Part shown: positions 1 to 8,270 of the stretch, piece by piece | How the letters are laid out: each line of letters begins with the position of its first letter | Numbering within the stretch: position 1 is the stretch's first letter | Notes under the pieces: generated by a model | The model's database searches: none | What the model saw: the letters and a program-made list of their open reading frames with translations, nothing else | What the model was told of the DNA's origin: nothing | From: Microbacterium sp. USTB-Y | GTDB taxonomy: Bacteria; Actinomycetota; Actinomycetes; Actinomycetales; Microbacteriaceae | DNA length: 64,000 nt | Direction of reading: 5' to 3' | Assembly: GCF_023703415.1 (NCBI RefSeq) | Contig: NZ_JAGMTU010000005.1 | Span: 124,001 to 188,000, forward strand | Position numbers and translations under genes: made by a program

Positions 1-758
1 ACGTCGATCTTCGCGTTCGAGCGGAACAGGTTGATCACGGCCTGGGCGAGATCGCGGATCGTGCACGCCTGAGCCTTGCGGACGAACAGATCCCCCTGCT
101 CCGCATGCTGGAAGGCGAACTCCACGAGATCAACGGAGTTGGCCAGAGACATCATGAACCGAGTCATGTCCGGGTTCGTGACCGTGAGGTCCTGGCCGGA
201 CTTCAGTTGACGGATGAACAGCGGGATCACGGATCCGCGCGAGTACATCACGTTGCCGTAGCGCACGAGCGAGACCGTCGTCTGGGCGTTCGGGTTGTTC
301 AACCCATGAGACTGCGCGACCTTCTCCATCATCGCCTTCGATATGCCCATCGCGTTCACCGGATAGACCGCCTTGTCGGTGCTGAGGCACACGACGGATC
401 GGACTCCATTGCGATCGGCCGCGCGAACGACGTTCTCACTGCCGAGCACATTCGTTCGCACGGCTTCCATCGGGAAGAACTCGCAAGACGGGACCTGCTT
501 CAGGGCAGCTGCGTGGAACACGTAGTCCACGTCTCGGGTCGCACGTTCGATGCTGTCGTAGTCCCGCACGTCGCCGACGTAGAACCGGAGGCGATTGTCA
601 TGCACATCGTGCCTCATCAGATCCTGCTTCGCCTCGTCGCGACTGAAGACACGGATCTCGGCAACGTCGCTCTTGAGCAGCTTCCGCGCCACCGTGTGAC
701 CGAACGATCCGGTTCCTCCGGTGACCAGGATCTTCGCTCCGTCATAGGAACCGTTCAT
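1..758 (-). CDS. CapE/FnlA/WbjB-like UDP-GlcNAc 4,6-dehydratase/5-epimerase (3' end outside window)
   Basis: Partial gene: the 252 N-terminal residues are present and the C-terminus lies beyond base 1. The protein starts MNGSYDGAKILVTGGTGSFG, with a Rossmann GGTGSFG near residues 14-20. The motifs HAAALKQVPSCEF and STDKAVYPVNAMGISK are diagnostic of short-chain UDP-GlcNAc 4,6-dehydratases of the CapE/FnlA/WbjB type, which make the first intermediate toward L-FucNAc or L-QuiNAc. In this branch the usual SDR Tyr is replaced (MGISK instead of YxxxK), as seen here. The start ATG overlaps the stop of the upstream glycosyltransferase by 4 bp (ATGA), so the two are translationally coupled. Third-position GC is visibly lower than in the genes beyond 2.6 kb, which suggests relatively recent transfer of this end of the locus. 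Family assignment is firm; the exact sugar is inferred. Confidence 0.9.
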   Translation of the reverse strand, partial: MNGSYDGAKILVTGGTGSFGHTVARKLLKSDVAEIRVFSRDEAKQDLMRHDVHDNRLRFYVGDVRDYDSIERATRDVDYVFHAAALKQVPSCEFFPMEAVRTNVLGSENVVRAADRNGVRSVVCLSTDKAVYPVNAMGISKAMMEKVAQSHGLNNPNAQTTVSLVRYGNVMYSRGSVIPLFIRQLKSGQDLTVTNPDMTRFMMSLANSVDLVEFAFQHAEQGDLFVRKAQACTIRDLAQAVINLFRSNAKID

Positions 759-1975
759 CGGTGGTCGTCCTTTCCTCGCGCTGCATCAGCGAGCACTCGT
801 TCGATTCGGTCAATCCCGGATTCCCGGGCGAAATGACGCTGATAGGCATCCGCGGCCCTCGTCGCCATCTCCTGGCGTTCTGTCGTGCTGCTGGCGGCGG
901 CCAGACGGAGGGCGTCCTCCAAAGATCTGACGTCCTCTGCCTCGGCGGTGAAGCCCACGTCATGGGCGTTGACGAACTCACGAACGTCGCCCTGCACAGT
1001 CGTCAGCACAGGCAGCCCGGCCGCCAGCACACCCTGGAACTTCGAGGGGATGGTTCCGCGGAAGACGGGCAGATCCTTCAGCGTGACGAGCGCGAAGTCG
1101 GTGCGATCGTGGATCTCGTGCATGCGTTCACGCGGTACCGGGTCCTGGAACACCACGTTGGTGACAGCCAACTCCCGCACAAGTTCGCGCAGGCTCTCGC
1201 GGGCAACACCATCACCCACGATCTCGAGACGCACACCGGCGTCGTTGGCGGCGTGGACGGCTCGGATCGCGGTGGCCAGATCCTGCATCTCTCCAACGTT
1301 GCCCGCGTAGACCACGCGCAACGGTTCTTCCGCTGGGGCAGGGCGTGAGCCGGCGGAGAGTCCGTTGCCGGACCAGTTGTAGACGAGTGATGTCGAAGCC
1401 TCGGGAGACCCTCGCTCAACCAGGGTCGAGACCATGGTCGGCGCGATGCCGATGACCGCTGCCGCCTTCCTGTACAAGACCCGCAACCACCCCGAGAGCA
1501 GGCGATCGACGATCCGGGCTCCGAGCCTGTCGCTCATCATCGAAGACCCGAGCACGGAGTCCGGCCACAGATCCTGCACGTGCAAGACAAAGGGCGCACC
1601 GAAAGTGGCCTTCCAGAGCCACGCGGGGAAGGCCGCTGTCATAGGAGTCGCGTAGACGTACACGACATCGATGCCCTTTGCGAAGCGCCGGGCCGTGACC
1701 GCGGAGAGCGCGAATGACACGTAGTTGGCGACACGCTTGACCGGGTTCTGGGAATGGTCCGTGAACATCGGAATCCGTAGCACGCTCAAGGCGCCCATCT
1801 GCTCCTGTGCCCGCCATCGCTGGCGGTAACCAGGGATCACCCGCCCCGACGGATAGTTCGGGAATCCAGTGAGCACCCGGACCTCATGACCACGTTCAGC
1901 CAGAGACTCGGCGACTTCCGCCGGAATCGGGACGGGCTCGGGGGTGAAGTACTGCGAGAGGACGAGGATCTTCAT
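755..1975 (-). CDS. WbuB-like family 4 glycosyltransferase
   Basis: A 406-aa GT-B glycosyltransferase, start MKILVLSQYFTPEPVPIPAE. The N-terminal half carries HVQDLWPDS, typical of the WbuB/WcaI subgroup of GT4 enzymes. The C-terminal half has the nucleotide-sugar motif IPSKFQGVLAAGLPVL. WbuB proteins transfer L-FucNAc to lipid-linked N-acetylhexosamine during O-antigen or capsule repeat assembly, which agrees with the CapE/FnlA-like gene directly downstream. The start ATG at 1973-1975 overlaps the acetyltransferase stop by 4 bp. A longer open frame running upstream to 2536 only reads through the acetyltransferase in another frame and was not used. Like gene 1 it has less extreme GC than the rest of the window. 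The donor sugar is inferred from context, not from sequence. Confidence 0.88.
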   Translation of the reverse strand: MKILVLSQYFTPEPVPIPAEVAESLAERGHEVRVLTGFPNYPSGRVIPGYRQRWRAQEQMGALSVLRIPMFTDHSQNPVKRVANYVSFALSAVTARRFAKGIDVVYVYATPMTAAFPAWLWKATFGAPFVLHVQDLWPDSVLGSSMMSDRLGARIVDRLLSGWLRVLYRKAAAVIGIAPTMVSTLVERGSPEASTSLVYNWSGNGLSAGSRPAPAEEPLRVVYAGNVGEMQDLATAIRAVHAANDAGVRLEIVGDGVARESLRELVRELAVTNVVFQDPVPRERMHEIHDRTDFALVTLKDLPVFRGTIPSKFQGVLAAGLPVLTTVQGDVREFVNAHDVGFTAEAEDVRSLEDALRLAAASSTTERQEMATRAADAYQRHFARESGIDRIERVLADAARGKDDHR

Positions 1976-2636
1976 GAAGTGATGCTGCTTCCCACCACGC
2001 GCGCGGGCACCCCGACCATCACGGATCCCGCTGCGACGTTCTTCGTCACGCAGGCGCTGGCGCCGACCGTGGCGCCCTCGCCGACGCTCAGGCCCTGGAG
2101 CACGGTGGCTCCGGCGCCGATGAGCGTGCGCGCGCCGACGGTCACCTCGCCCGAGACGATCGCACCCGGGTTCACCGAGACGAAGTCCTCGAGCACGGAG
2201 TCGTGGCCGATGATCGCGCCGGGATTGACATGTGCATGACGGCCCAGGCGCACGTTCGTCGAGATCTGGGCGCCGCCGCACACCACCGCACCCGGGGAGA
2301 TCCGCACCCGGGTGCCGACGACCGCAGCAGGGTGCACGAGCACGGCCGGTCGCGCACCCCAGGCTTCGGCCTTTTCGGCGATGCGGGCGCGCACGGCGGG
2401 GGATCCGATCCCCCGCCGTGCGCGCCGTCCAGGAGCTTGCGATTGCCCTCCGCGTCGCCGAGCATGCGGATCCCGCGGTCGTGAAGGCGCTTGACCTGGA
2501 TCTCGGCCGGGGCGTCGTCGATGACGCCGATGACATCCCAGAGCGGCTCCCCGTTCGCGGCGTTGATCGCCGCGATGACGTCGAGGGTCTCCCGCCCGAA
2601 TCCGCCGGCGCCGATGACGATGATGCCGTCAGCCAC
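1972..2636 (-). pseudogene. PglD/NeuD-like sugar O/N-acetyltransferase, frame broken at a palindrome
   Basis: Two frames together make one sialic-acid-O-acetyltransferase (NeuD/PglD) protein. The N-terminal part (2636 to about 2400, GTG start) is a Rossmann segment VADGIIVIGAGGFGRETLDV. The C-terminal part (2394 to 1972, another frame) is a left-handed beta-helix acetyltransferase with hexapeptide repeats (HPAAVVGTRVRISPGAVV) ending at PARVVG. The frame changes inside a perfect 41-bp palindrome at 2386-2426, and the conserved stretch expected between LLDG and RARIAEK is missing. PglD acetylates the C4 amine of UDP-4-amino-sugar in bacillosamine synthesis, matching its PglC, PglE and PglF neighbours. 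It overlaps pglC by 8 bp and the glycosyltransferase by 4 bp. It may be truly broken, or the hairpin may have caused a sequencing or assembly error. The GTG at 2394 could start a shorter separate protein. Confidence 0.8.
2386..2426. repeat. perfect 41-bp palindrome inside the acetyltransferase gene
   Basis: Two 20-base arms (left 2386-2405, right 2407-2426) are exact reverse complements around a single central C at 2406. The arms are GC-rich and end in GATC at the centre. It lies exactly where the reading frame of the PglD-like gene changes. It is either a real insertion or fold-back mutation, or a hairpin-induced sequence artefact. Confidence 0.9.
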
Positions 2637-3249
2637 TCGCTTCTCCGAACTTCGTCATGGTCGCCTGACCCTCTGCCGAGATGCCCTCGCGGACGATCAC
2701 GGCCCGGAGGGTGGCGAGGATGATGCGGGCGTCGAGCCCCAGGCTCCGATTGTCCACGTACTCGACGTCGAGGGCGAACTTGTCCTCCCAGGAGAGGGCG
2801 TTGCGGCCGTTGGCCTGCGCGAGGCCGGTGATGCCGGGACGCACCTCATGACGTCGCGCCTGCTGCGGGGTGTACCGCGGCAGATACTCCACCAGCAGCG
2901 GCCGCGGGCCGACGATGCTCATGTCGCCGCGGAGCACGTTCCACAGCGAGGGCAGCTCGTCGAGACTCGTGGCGCGCAGCGCCCGGCCGAACGACGTCAG
3001 CCGGTCCGCGTCGCTGACGAGCCCGCGGGCCTCGTCGACGTCGCGCATCGACCGGAACTTGCGCAGCAGGAAGACCCGGCCGTCCCGACCGGGGCGGGGC
3101 TGCACGAACAGCACGGGCCGGCCGAGTCGCAGCGCGACCGTGATCGCCACGAGGGCGATCACGGGGGAGAGGAGCACGAGCGCCGCGGCGGACGCGACGA
3201 TGTCGAGGAGCCGTTTGATCAGGTCGTACGGCTGTGCGGTTCCGGCCAC
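2629..3249 (-). CDS. PglC-like monotopic phosphoglycosyl transferase
   Basis: A 206-aa bacterial sugar transferase with a GTG start (VAGTAQPYDLIKRLLDI). One hydrophobic re-entrant helix lies near residues 14-38 (VASAAALVLLSPVIALVAI). The conserved catalytic region follows: KFRSM, SLDELPSLWNVLRGDMS and VGPRPLL, then RPGITGLAQ and LSWEDKFALDVEYV. This is the compact PglC form, without the N-terminal membrane domain of WcaJ-type enzymes. PglC moves a sugar phosphate from UDP-sugar (diacetylbacillosamine in Campylobacter) to undecaprenyl phosphate and so starts glycan assembly at the inner membrane face. The gene sits 3 bp after the aminotransferase and overlaps the acetyltransferase by 8 bp, so the order dehydratase-aminotransferase-transferase-acetyltransferase forms one operon. 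Confidence 0.93.
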   Translation of the reverse strand: MAGTAQPYDLIKRLLDIVASAAALVLLSPVIALVAITVALRLGRPVLFVQPRPGRDGRVFLLRKFRSMRDVDEARGLVSDADRLTSFGRALRATSLDELPSLWNVLRGDMSIVGPRPLLVEYLPRYTPQQARRHEVRPGITGLAQANGRNALSWEDKFALDVEYVDNRSLGLDARIILATLRAVIVREGISAEGQATMTKFGEASG

Positions 3250-3252
3250 GGC

Positions 3253-4386
3253 TCAGCGTCCGCCGAGGAAGGCGGTGATGCCGTCGACCACTCGCGCGCG
3301 CTGCGGCGCGGTCAACGCCGAGCCGCTGGGCAGAGTGAGTCCCTGCGCGAAGAGCCTCTCGGATGCGCCGTTGATCACGCCGCGGTGGTGTGCGAACACC
3401 GGCTGCTTGTGCATCGGCTTCCACAGCGGACGGCTCTCGATGTCATCGGCCGCGAGGGCGGCGGACAGCTCGGCGGGAGCCCAGCCGGTGCGCGATTCGT
3501 CGACCACGATCGACGTCAGCCAGACGTTGTCGCCCTCGTCCCCCTCGGCGCCGAAGACCTCGACGCCGTCGACGGCGCCGAACAGCTGCTTGTACAGCTC
3601 CCGCATCTCACGGCGGCGGGCAATCATGGTGTCCAGCCGGGACAGCTGCGCGCGGCCGAGCGCCGCGAGCAGGTTGCTCATGCGGTAGTTGTAGCCGACG
3701 TCGGTGTGCTCGTAGTGCACGACCGGCTGGCGCGCCTGGGTGGCCAGGTACCGCACGTGCTGCGCGATGCCGGCGTCGTCGGTGAGCAGCATGCCGCCAC
3801 CCGACGTGGTCATGATCTTGTTCCCGTTGAACGAGACCGCCGACGCGCGGCCGAAACCGCCCGCCGCCCGCCCCGCGTGCGTCGCGCCCAGCGATTCCGC
3901 CGCGTCGGCGAGCACGGGCACGTCGAACTCGTCTGCGATCGCGAGGATCGCGGTGTAGTCCACGGCCTTGCCGAGCAGGTCCACCGGGACGATCGCGGCG
4001 ACGTGCTCTCCGCCGTCGCGCAGCGCGGTGAGCGCCTCGCGCAGCAGTTCCGGATCCATGTTGCCGGTTGCGGGATCGGCGTCGACGAAGAAGGGCTCCG
4101 CGCCGGTGTACACGATCGCATTGGTGGTGGCGGCGAAGGTCATCGTCGAGGTCACCACGATGTCGCCGGGCTTCACGCCGAGCGCCAGCAGGCCGAGGTG
4201 AAGAGCCGCCGTCCCGGAGCTCAGCGCGACGCCGTGCGCCACGCCGACCCGGTCGGCGAGCTCGCGCTCGAACGCGTCGACGTCGGGGCCGAGCGGCGCG
4301 ATCCATCCGGACCGGATGGCGGAGATGATCGACTGCTCCTCCAGCTCCGTGACATCGGGGGAGGACATGTAGATCCGCTCAGGCAT
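3253..4386 (-). CDS. PglE-like DegT/DnrJ/EryC1 PLP aminotransferase
   Basis: A 377-aa DegT/DnrJ/EryC1 aminotransferase of usual length. The PLP-binding lysine is K190 in SVSFNGNKIMTTSGGGML-type context (residues 182-198). The SSGTAALHLGLLALG stretch (56-70) binds the cofactor phosphate and DAAESLGA (161-168) holds the aspartate that contacts the pyridine nitrogen. The family aminates UDP-4-keto-6-deoxy-GlcNAc at C4; PglE is the best-known close type, and the PglF-like dehydratase directly upstream would supply its substrate. The start codon overlaps the dehydratase stop by 8 bp. Substrate is inferred from context. Confidence 0.92.
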   Translation of the reverse strand: MPERIYMSSPDVTELEEQSIISAIRSGWIAPLGPDVDAFERELADRVGVAHGVALSSGTAALHLGLLALGVKPGDIVVTSTMTFAATTNAIVYTGAEPFFVDADPATGNMDPELLREALTALRDGGEHVAAIVPVDLLGKAVDYTAILAIADEFDVPVLADAAESLGATHAGRAAGGFGRASAVSFNGNKIMTTSGGGMLLTDDAGIAQHVRYLATQARQPVVHYEHTDVGYNYRMSNLLAALGRAQLSRLDTMIARRREMRELYKQLFGAVDGVEVFGAEGDEGDNVWLTSIVVDESRTGWAPAELSAALAADDIESRPLWKPMHKQPVFAHHRGVINGASERLFAQGLTLPSGSALTAPQRARVVDGITAFLGGR

Positions 4387-6238
4387 TCGAGAACTCCTCC
4401 TGCACGCGGGCCATGACCGCGGTGTCGTTATCGCGCGGCACGGCGATCATGCGTGCTTCCCAGCCGGCCTTGTCGAGGCGCTCCGGGCTGATCGAGTCCG
4501 CATGCGCGTGGGAGATCTGCGGGTGGAACGGTCGCTCCAGGTGCTCCCGGTCGCCCACGAGCTCCTCGTGCAGCTTCTCCCCGGCGCGCAGGCCGGTGTA
4601 GACGATGTCGACGTCCTTGCCGCTCATCGCGATCATGCGCTTGGCCACCTCGAGGATCGAGACGGGCTCGCCCATGTCGAGGATCAGCACCTCTCCCGCG
4701 CGGCCGATGCCTCCGGCCTGGATCACCAGCTGGCAGGCCTCCGGGATCGTCATGAAGTAGCGGGTGGCCTCGGGATGCGTGACCGTGATCGGTCGGCCCT
4801 CGGCGATCAGCCGCTGGAACGTGGGGAGCATCGATCCGCGGCTGCCGATCACGTTCCCGAAACGCACCGAGAGGTACTGCATCCCGGTCTGCTCTCCGGC
4901 CCACGCCGTGAGCTTCTCCGCCACGCGCTTCGAGTGGCCCAGCACGCTGGTCGGGTTCGCGGCCTTGTCCGTCGAGACGTTGACGAAGTGGCTCACGCCG
5001 ACCCTGCGGGCCGCCTGCAGCACGTTGAGCGAACCGAGCACGTTGGTCTTCCACGCCTCGTCGGGATACTGCTCCAGCATGGGCAGGTGCTTGAGGGCCG
5101 CCGCATGGAACACGACCTCGGGCCGGCGGTCGTCGAAGATCGCGTTCAGCACCGCGGCGTCGCGGATGTCGGCGAGCACGACCTCCTTGGTGTCGAGCAG
5201 GCCGTTGCCCGCGGTGCCGAGCTGCGCCGTCTGCAGGCCGGTCTCGTCGCGGTCCAGCATGATCAGCTCGCTGGGCCCGAAAGACGCCAGCTGCCGGCAG
5301 AGCTCGGATCCGATGGATCCGCCCGCACCCGTGACGAGCACCCGCTTCCCGGTGATGTATCCCGCGACGAGCTCCACGTTGGTGTCGACCGGGTGCCGGC
5401 CGATGAGGTCCTCGATCTCGATGTCGCGGACGTCCACGGTCGTGCGCGCGTCGAGCAGGAAGTCGGTGACCGTCGGCGTCACGGACACCCGCATGCCCTC
5501 CGCGTCGGCGGCGTCGCTGAGCTTGCGCAGCAGCACGCTGTCCGCGTTGCCGAGCGCGATCACCAGGCGCGTGGCGCACGTCTGCCGTGCGATCTCCGCC
5601 AGCTCGTCGGTCGAGCCCAGCACGGGCACGCCCCGCAGCGTCAGGTTCTTCTTCAGCGGGTCGTCGTCGATGAGGCCGACGGGACGGATCGGCGAAGCCG
5701 GATCGGTGGTGATCCCGTGCAGGAGCCGCTCGCCGAGGTAGCCGGCGCCGACGATGAGGGCGCGCTCGGCGGTGTGGCCCGGCTTGCGCGTGCGCTCGAT
5801 CTTCAGGCGGACGAGGTACCGCGCCCCGAACATGAGCAGCAGGGCGAAGGGGCCCGCCAGAAGCATGGTTCCGCGTGGCACGCCGATCGCGTTCCCGAAC
5901 GGCACGACCAGGAGCGAGAGGGCGCCGGCGATGCCGAGGACGATCGCCGCCAGGGCGCGCACGACCTCGAACGAGCCGAACGCGTAGCGTCCGCGGTAGA
6001 GCGCGATCGAGTACCCGATCATCAGCTGTATCGCGGCGGCCGCGGCGCCGAGCAGGAGCGTGGAGGCCCACACGCCGAACGACAGAGTGAAGTCCAGCCG
6101 AAGGGCGACGGCAAGGAACGCGCCGAAGATCCACGCGAAGGCATCGAAGGCCGCCATCGCGGCACGCCGTTGCCGCTTCGGCGCGGATGTGCGGTTCGTC
6201 CTGTTCCTGGCAGCATCAAGCGTGTCTGAAGTCACCAT
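4379..6238 (-). CDS. PglF-like membrane UDP-GlcNAc 4,6-dehydratase
   Basis: A 619-aa polysaccharide biosynthesis protein of the CapD/PglF/WbpM class. The N-terminus carries about four transmembrane helices (residues about 20-140), followed by a CoA-binding-like Rossmann segment (VGAGYLGERLL). The catalytic SDR domain has VTGAGGSIGSELCRQLA, HAAALKHLPMLEQYP and STDKAANPTSVLGHSKR. It converts UDP-GlcNAc to UDP-4-keto-6-deoxy-GlcNAc, step one of UDP-diacetylbacillosamine synthesis. I chose the ATG at 6238 because an AGGTGA ribosome-binding site sits 2-3 bases before it; the frame is open further upstream to 6319, but that region looks non-coding. It is the first gene of the pgl-like operon. The intergenic space 6239-6403 probably holds its promoter, although no convincing hexamers were found. 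Confidence 0.92.
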   Translation of the reverse strand: MVTSDTLDAARNRTNRTSAPKRQRRAAMAAFDAFAWIFGAFLAVALRLDFTLSFGVWASTLLLGAAAAAIQLMIGYSIALYRGRYAFGSFEVVRALAAIVLGIAGALSLLVVPFGNAIGVPRGTMLLAGPFALLLMFGARYLVRLKIERTRKPGHTAERALIVGAGYLGERLLHGITTDPASPIRPVGLIDDDPLKKNLTLRGVPVLGSTDELAEIARQTCATRLVIALGNADSVLLRKLSDAADAEGMRVSVTPTVTDFLLDARTTVDVRDIEIEDLIGRHPVDTNVELVAGYITGKRVLVTGAGGSIGSELCRQLASFGPSELIMLDRDETGLQTAQLGTAGNGLLDTKEVVLADIRDAAVLNAIFDDRRPEVVFHAAALKHLPMLEQYPDEAWKTNVLGSLNVLQAARRVGVSHFVNVSTDKAANPTSVLGHSKRVAEKLTAWAGEQTGMQYLSVRFGNVIGSRGSMLPTFQRLIAEGRPITVTHPEATRYFMTIPEACQLVIQAGGIGRAGEVLILDMGEPVSILEVAKRMIAMSGKDVDIVYTGLRAGEKLHEELVGDREHLERPFHPQISHAHADSISPERLDKAGWEARMIAVPRDNDTAVMARVQEEFSNA

Positions 6239-6403
6239 TTCACCTATCCCGCACGCCGCCGACCGCCCCGTGACCCGGTGCCCCCCGTCGCTCGCTGCGT
6301 GCAAGCAACATTCTGGCATACTGAGATCCCACTGGGACCGGTATATGAACGGGCTGGACGGATTGTTACGTCAGCGCGACAGAGACGGATCCGCCCGCGG
6401 CAC

Positions 6404-7870
6404 TCAGGCCGTCGGCGAGCCGGCTCGGCGCGGCCCGGAAGCCGGCGTGAACGCCTGCGTCTGGCCGTCCTCCGCGGTGTAGTAGTCGCCGTGGTACTGG
6501 TAGCCGAAGTAGGCGGCGCCCTGGCCGCGCAGCGGCACCCGGTTCAGCACGATGCCGAGCGTGCGGGCGCCGACGCGCTCCAGGTTGCCGAGCGCCCTGC
6601 CGAGCACGTCGTACCTGGTGCGTCCGACCGTGCTGACCACGATGGCTCCGTCGGCGCTGTGCGCGAGCACGGCGGCGTCCGTGACCGGGATGAGGGGAGG
6701 GCTGTCGATCACGACGACGGCTTCGCGCGCGATCGTGTGCAGCAGGTCCCGCATGCGGGTCGATCCGAGCATCTCGCTGGGGTTCGGCGGAAGCTTGCCG
6801 GCGCACACGACGAGCAGCTTCCCGTCGCCGAAGCGATGGGCGACGTCGGCGATCGATGCCCGGCCGGCGAGGACGTCGGAGACCCCCGCCCCGGCGGGCA
6901 CGCCGAACACCGTGTGCTGCACGGGCCGGCGCAGGTCGGCGTCGATCAGGACGACCGGCTGACCGCTGGCGGCGAGCGTGACGGCGAGGTTCGCGGCGAC
7001 GAGCGACTTCCCGTCTCCGGGCAGCGGGCTCGTCACGACGACGATGCGGGGCGGGTCGTCGACATCCATGTACTGCAGGTTGGTGCGCAGCTCGCGGAAC
7101 GCCTCCGACACCGTGAAGAGGTGGGCGTTGCTGCTCGCACTGCTCACGGCCCCGGACTCCGGCAGCAGCCGATCGCCTTCGGCGAAGGCCGGCTCCTCGG
7201 GGATCGTGCCCACCACGGAGATCCCGGTCTCGCGCTCGGTCTGCTCGACCGAGCGGATCCGCTGGTCGAGGGTGTGCCGCAGCAGTCCGTAGCTGATCGC
7301 GACCGCAAGGCCGAGGAGGCCTCCCAGCACCAGTGCGAGGGCGGTGTTCGGCGACGAGGGACGCTCGGGCAGCAGCGCCGAGTCGAGCCGGCTGAGGAAG
7401 ACGGCTCCCTTCGTCTGCGGCGAGCCCGATTCGACGCGGTTGATCTCCGAGCCCATCGACGTCACCCATGCCTCGGCGATGTCGCGCGCCTTCTCCGGCG
7501 TGCTCGCGTTCGCCGTCACCGACAGAGTCTGCGTGTCGACGGCGCTGGTCACGCGCACCTGCTTCACGAGGTCGGCGGGGGAGACCTTGAGGTTGAGCGC
7601 CTCGATCACGCCTTCGGCCACGGAGCGGGACTCTCCCAGGGCGGCATAGGTCTTCACGCGTCCGGTGACCAGCGTGTTGACGGAAGCGGCCGTGCCCGCC
7701 TGATTCGCGAAGTAGTCGGCGTTCGCCTGCACGATGGCGGTGGAGTCGGCCGAGTAGACCTTGGGCTGGATCAGCGTCCAACCGAACGCGGCGACGACCC
7801 CGACGACGGTGATGAGGACGATCCCGAGCCAGTGGGCTCGAACGACACGCAGATACTCGCGCAGATCCAT
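6404..7870 (-). CDS. Wzc/CapAB-like polysaccharide co-polymerase and tyrosine autokinase
   Basis: A 488-aa fusion of a Wzz-type chain-length domain and a bacterial tyrosine kinase. Two transmembrane helices (about 14-34 and 176-198) bracket the extracellular Wzz loop. The cytoplasmic kinase has Walker A SPLPGDGKS (281-289), the second Walker motif VVLIDADLRRP, and a C-terminal tyrosine-rich cluster (GYQYHGDYYTAED) for autophosphorylation. Such kinases control polymer length and export and are reset by a low-molecular-weight phosphatase, which is present at 13903-14685. A leader of about 50 bases precedes the ATG, with a possible -10 at 7928-7933. Confidence 0.94.
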   Translation of the reverse strand: MDLREYLRVVRAHWLGIVLITVVGVVAAFGWTLIQPKVYSADSTAIVQANADYFANQAGTAASVNTLVTGRVKTYAALGESRSVAEGVIEALNLKVSPADLVKQVRVTSAVDTQTLSVTANASTPEKARDIAEAWVTSMGSEINRVESGSPQTKGAVFLSRLDSALLPERPSSPNTALALVLGGLLGLAVAISYGLLRHTLDQRIRSVEQTERETGISVVGTIPEEPAFAEGDRLLPESGAVSSASSNAHLFTVSEAFRELRTNLQYMDVDDPPRIVVVTSPLPGDGKSLVAANLAVTLAASGQPVVLIDADLRRPVQHTVFGVPAGAGVSDVLAGRASIADVAHRFGDGKLLVVCAGKLPPNPSEMLGSTRMRDLLHTIAREAVVVIDSPPLIPVTDAAVLAHSADGAIVVSTVGRTRYDVLGRALGNLERVGARTLGIVLNRVPLRGQGAAYFGYQYHGDYYTAEDGQTQAFTPASGPRRAGSPTA

Positions 7871-7927
7871 GCGGACGGCTTTCCCCCTACTTCGCCCTCG
7901 AGGGCGACTCTCACCGCGGGCCTATCG

Positions 7928-7933
7928 AGCCTA
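7928..7933 (-). promoter_or_regulatory. possible -10 hexamer for the tyrosine kinase gene
   Basis: TAGGCT on the minus strand fits the actinobacterial TAnnnT consensus, with a start site expected about 50 bases before the ATG at 7870. No good -35 is visible. Confidence 0.35.
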
Positions 7934-8023
7934 CCTGAACTGGGATATTGGTGTTACTGGTTGTCCGTCGTGTGACGGCCCGTGCCCATCCGGCCATACC
8001 CGAGATCTTGCGGCGGCGGACGC

Positions 8024-8061
8024 GAAGCCGCCCCGCCGTCCGATGACGGCGGGGCGGCTTC
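8024..8061 (-). terminator. strong hairpin after tail peptide A
   Basis: Arms of 17 bases (8024-8040 and 8045-8061) pair perfectly around a CGAT loop. It lies 60 bases past the stop of the peptide gene and before the kinase gene, with no U-tract, as is common for actinobacterial terminators. Confidence 0.8.
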
Positions 8062-8123
8062 CTCATTGCCGGGAGTCGTTCGCGCTCGCCAAGCTGAGTG
8101 AGGCGATGCGATCTGGGCCACGA

Positions 8124-8237
8124 CTAGTTCTGAGCGATGAAGATTCCGGGACTCGTTTCCACGGCGGTGCTCGAAGGCGCCGACGGGGTGGTCTCCGGAG
8201 CGTCCGTGCTCGGGGTGGTGGGTTCGGGGGTGGTCAT
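8124..8237 (-). CDS. small tail peptide A (37 aa), Pro/Thr/Ser-rich
   Basis: A short gene of 37 codons. The protein begins MTTPEPTTPSTDAPETTP and ends ETSPGIFIAQN. It has no Lys, Arg, Cys, His or aromatic residue except the Phe of the C-terminal GIFIAQN. An AGGAG ribosome-binding site sits 7 bases before the ATG. It lies 33 bp downstream of the Tat-exported protein A and in the same direction. A closely similar gene (tail peptide B) follows the paralogous Tat protein B, and a third peptide follows Tat protein C. This recurrence, the ribosome-binding sites and the shared ends argue that it is real. I do not recognise a family. It has no signal peptide, so it probably stays cytoplasmic unless carried or processed. 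Confidence 0.72.
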   Translation of the reverse strand: MTTPEPTTPSTDAPETTPSAPSSTAVETSPGIFIAQN

Positions 8238-8270
8238 GAGGGGCTCCTGATCGGTGGTGAGGTGTCGAGA

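Noticed and set aside
2491..4416. 641-aa plus-strand open frame across pglC and pglE
   Set aside because: Antisense shadow of two recognised enzymes.
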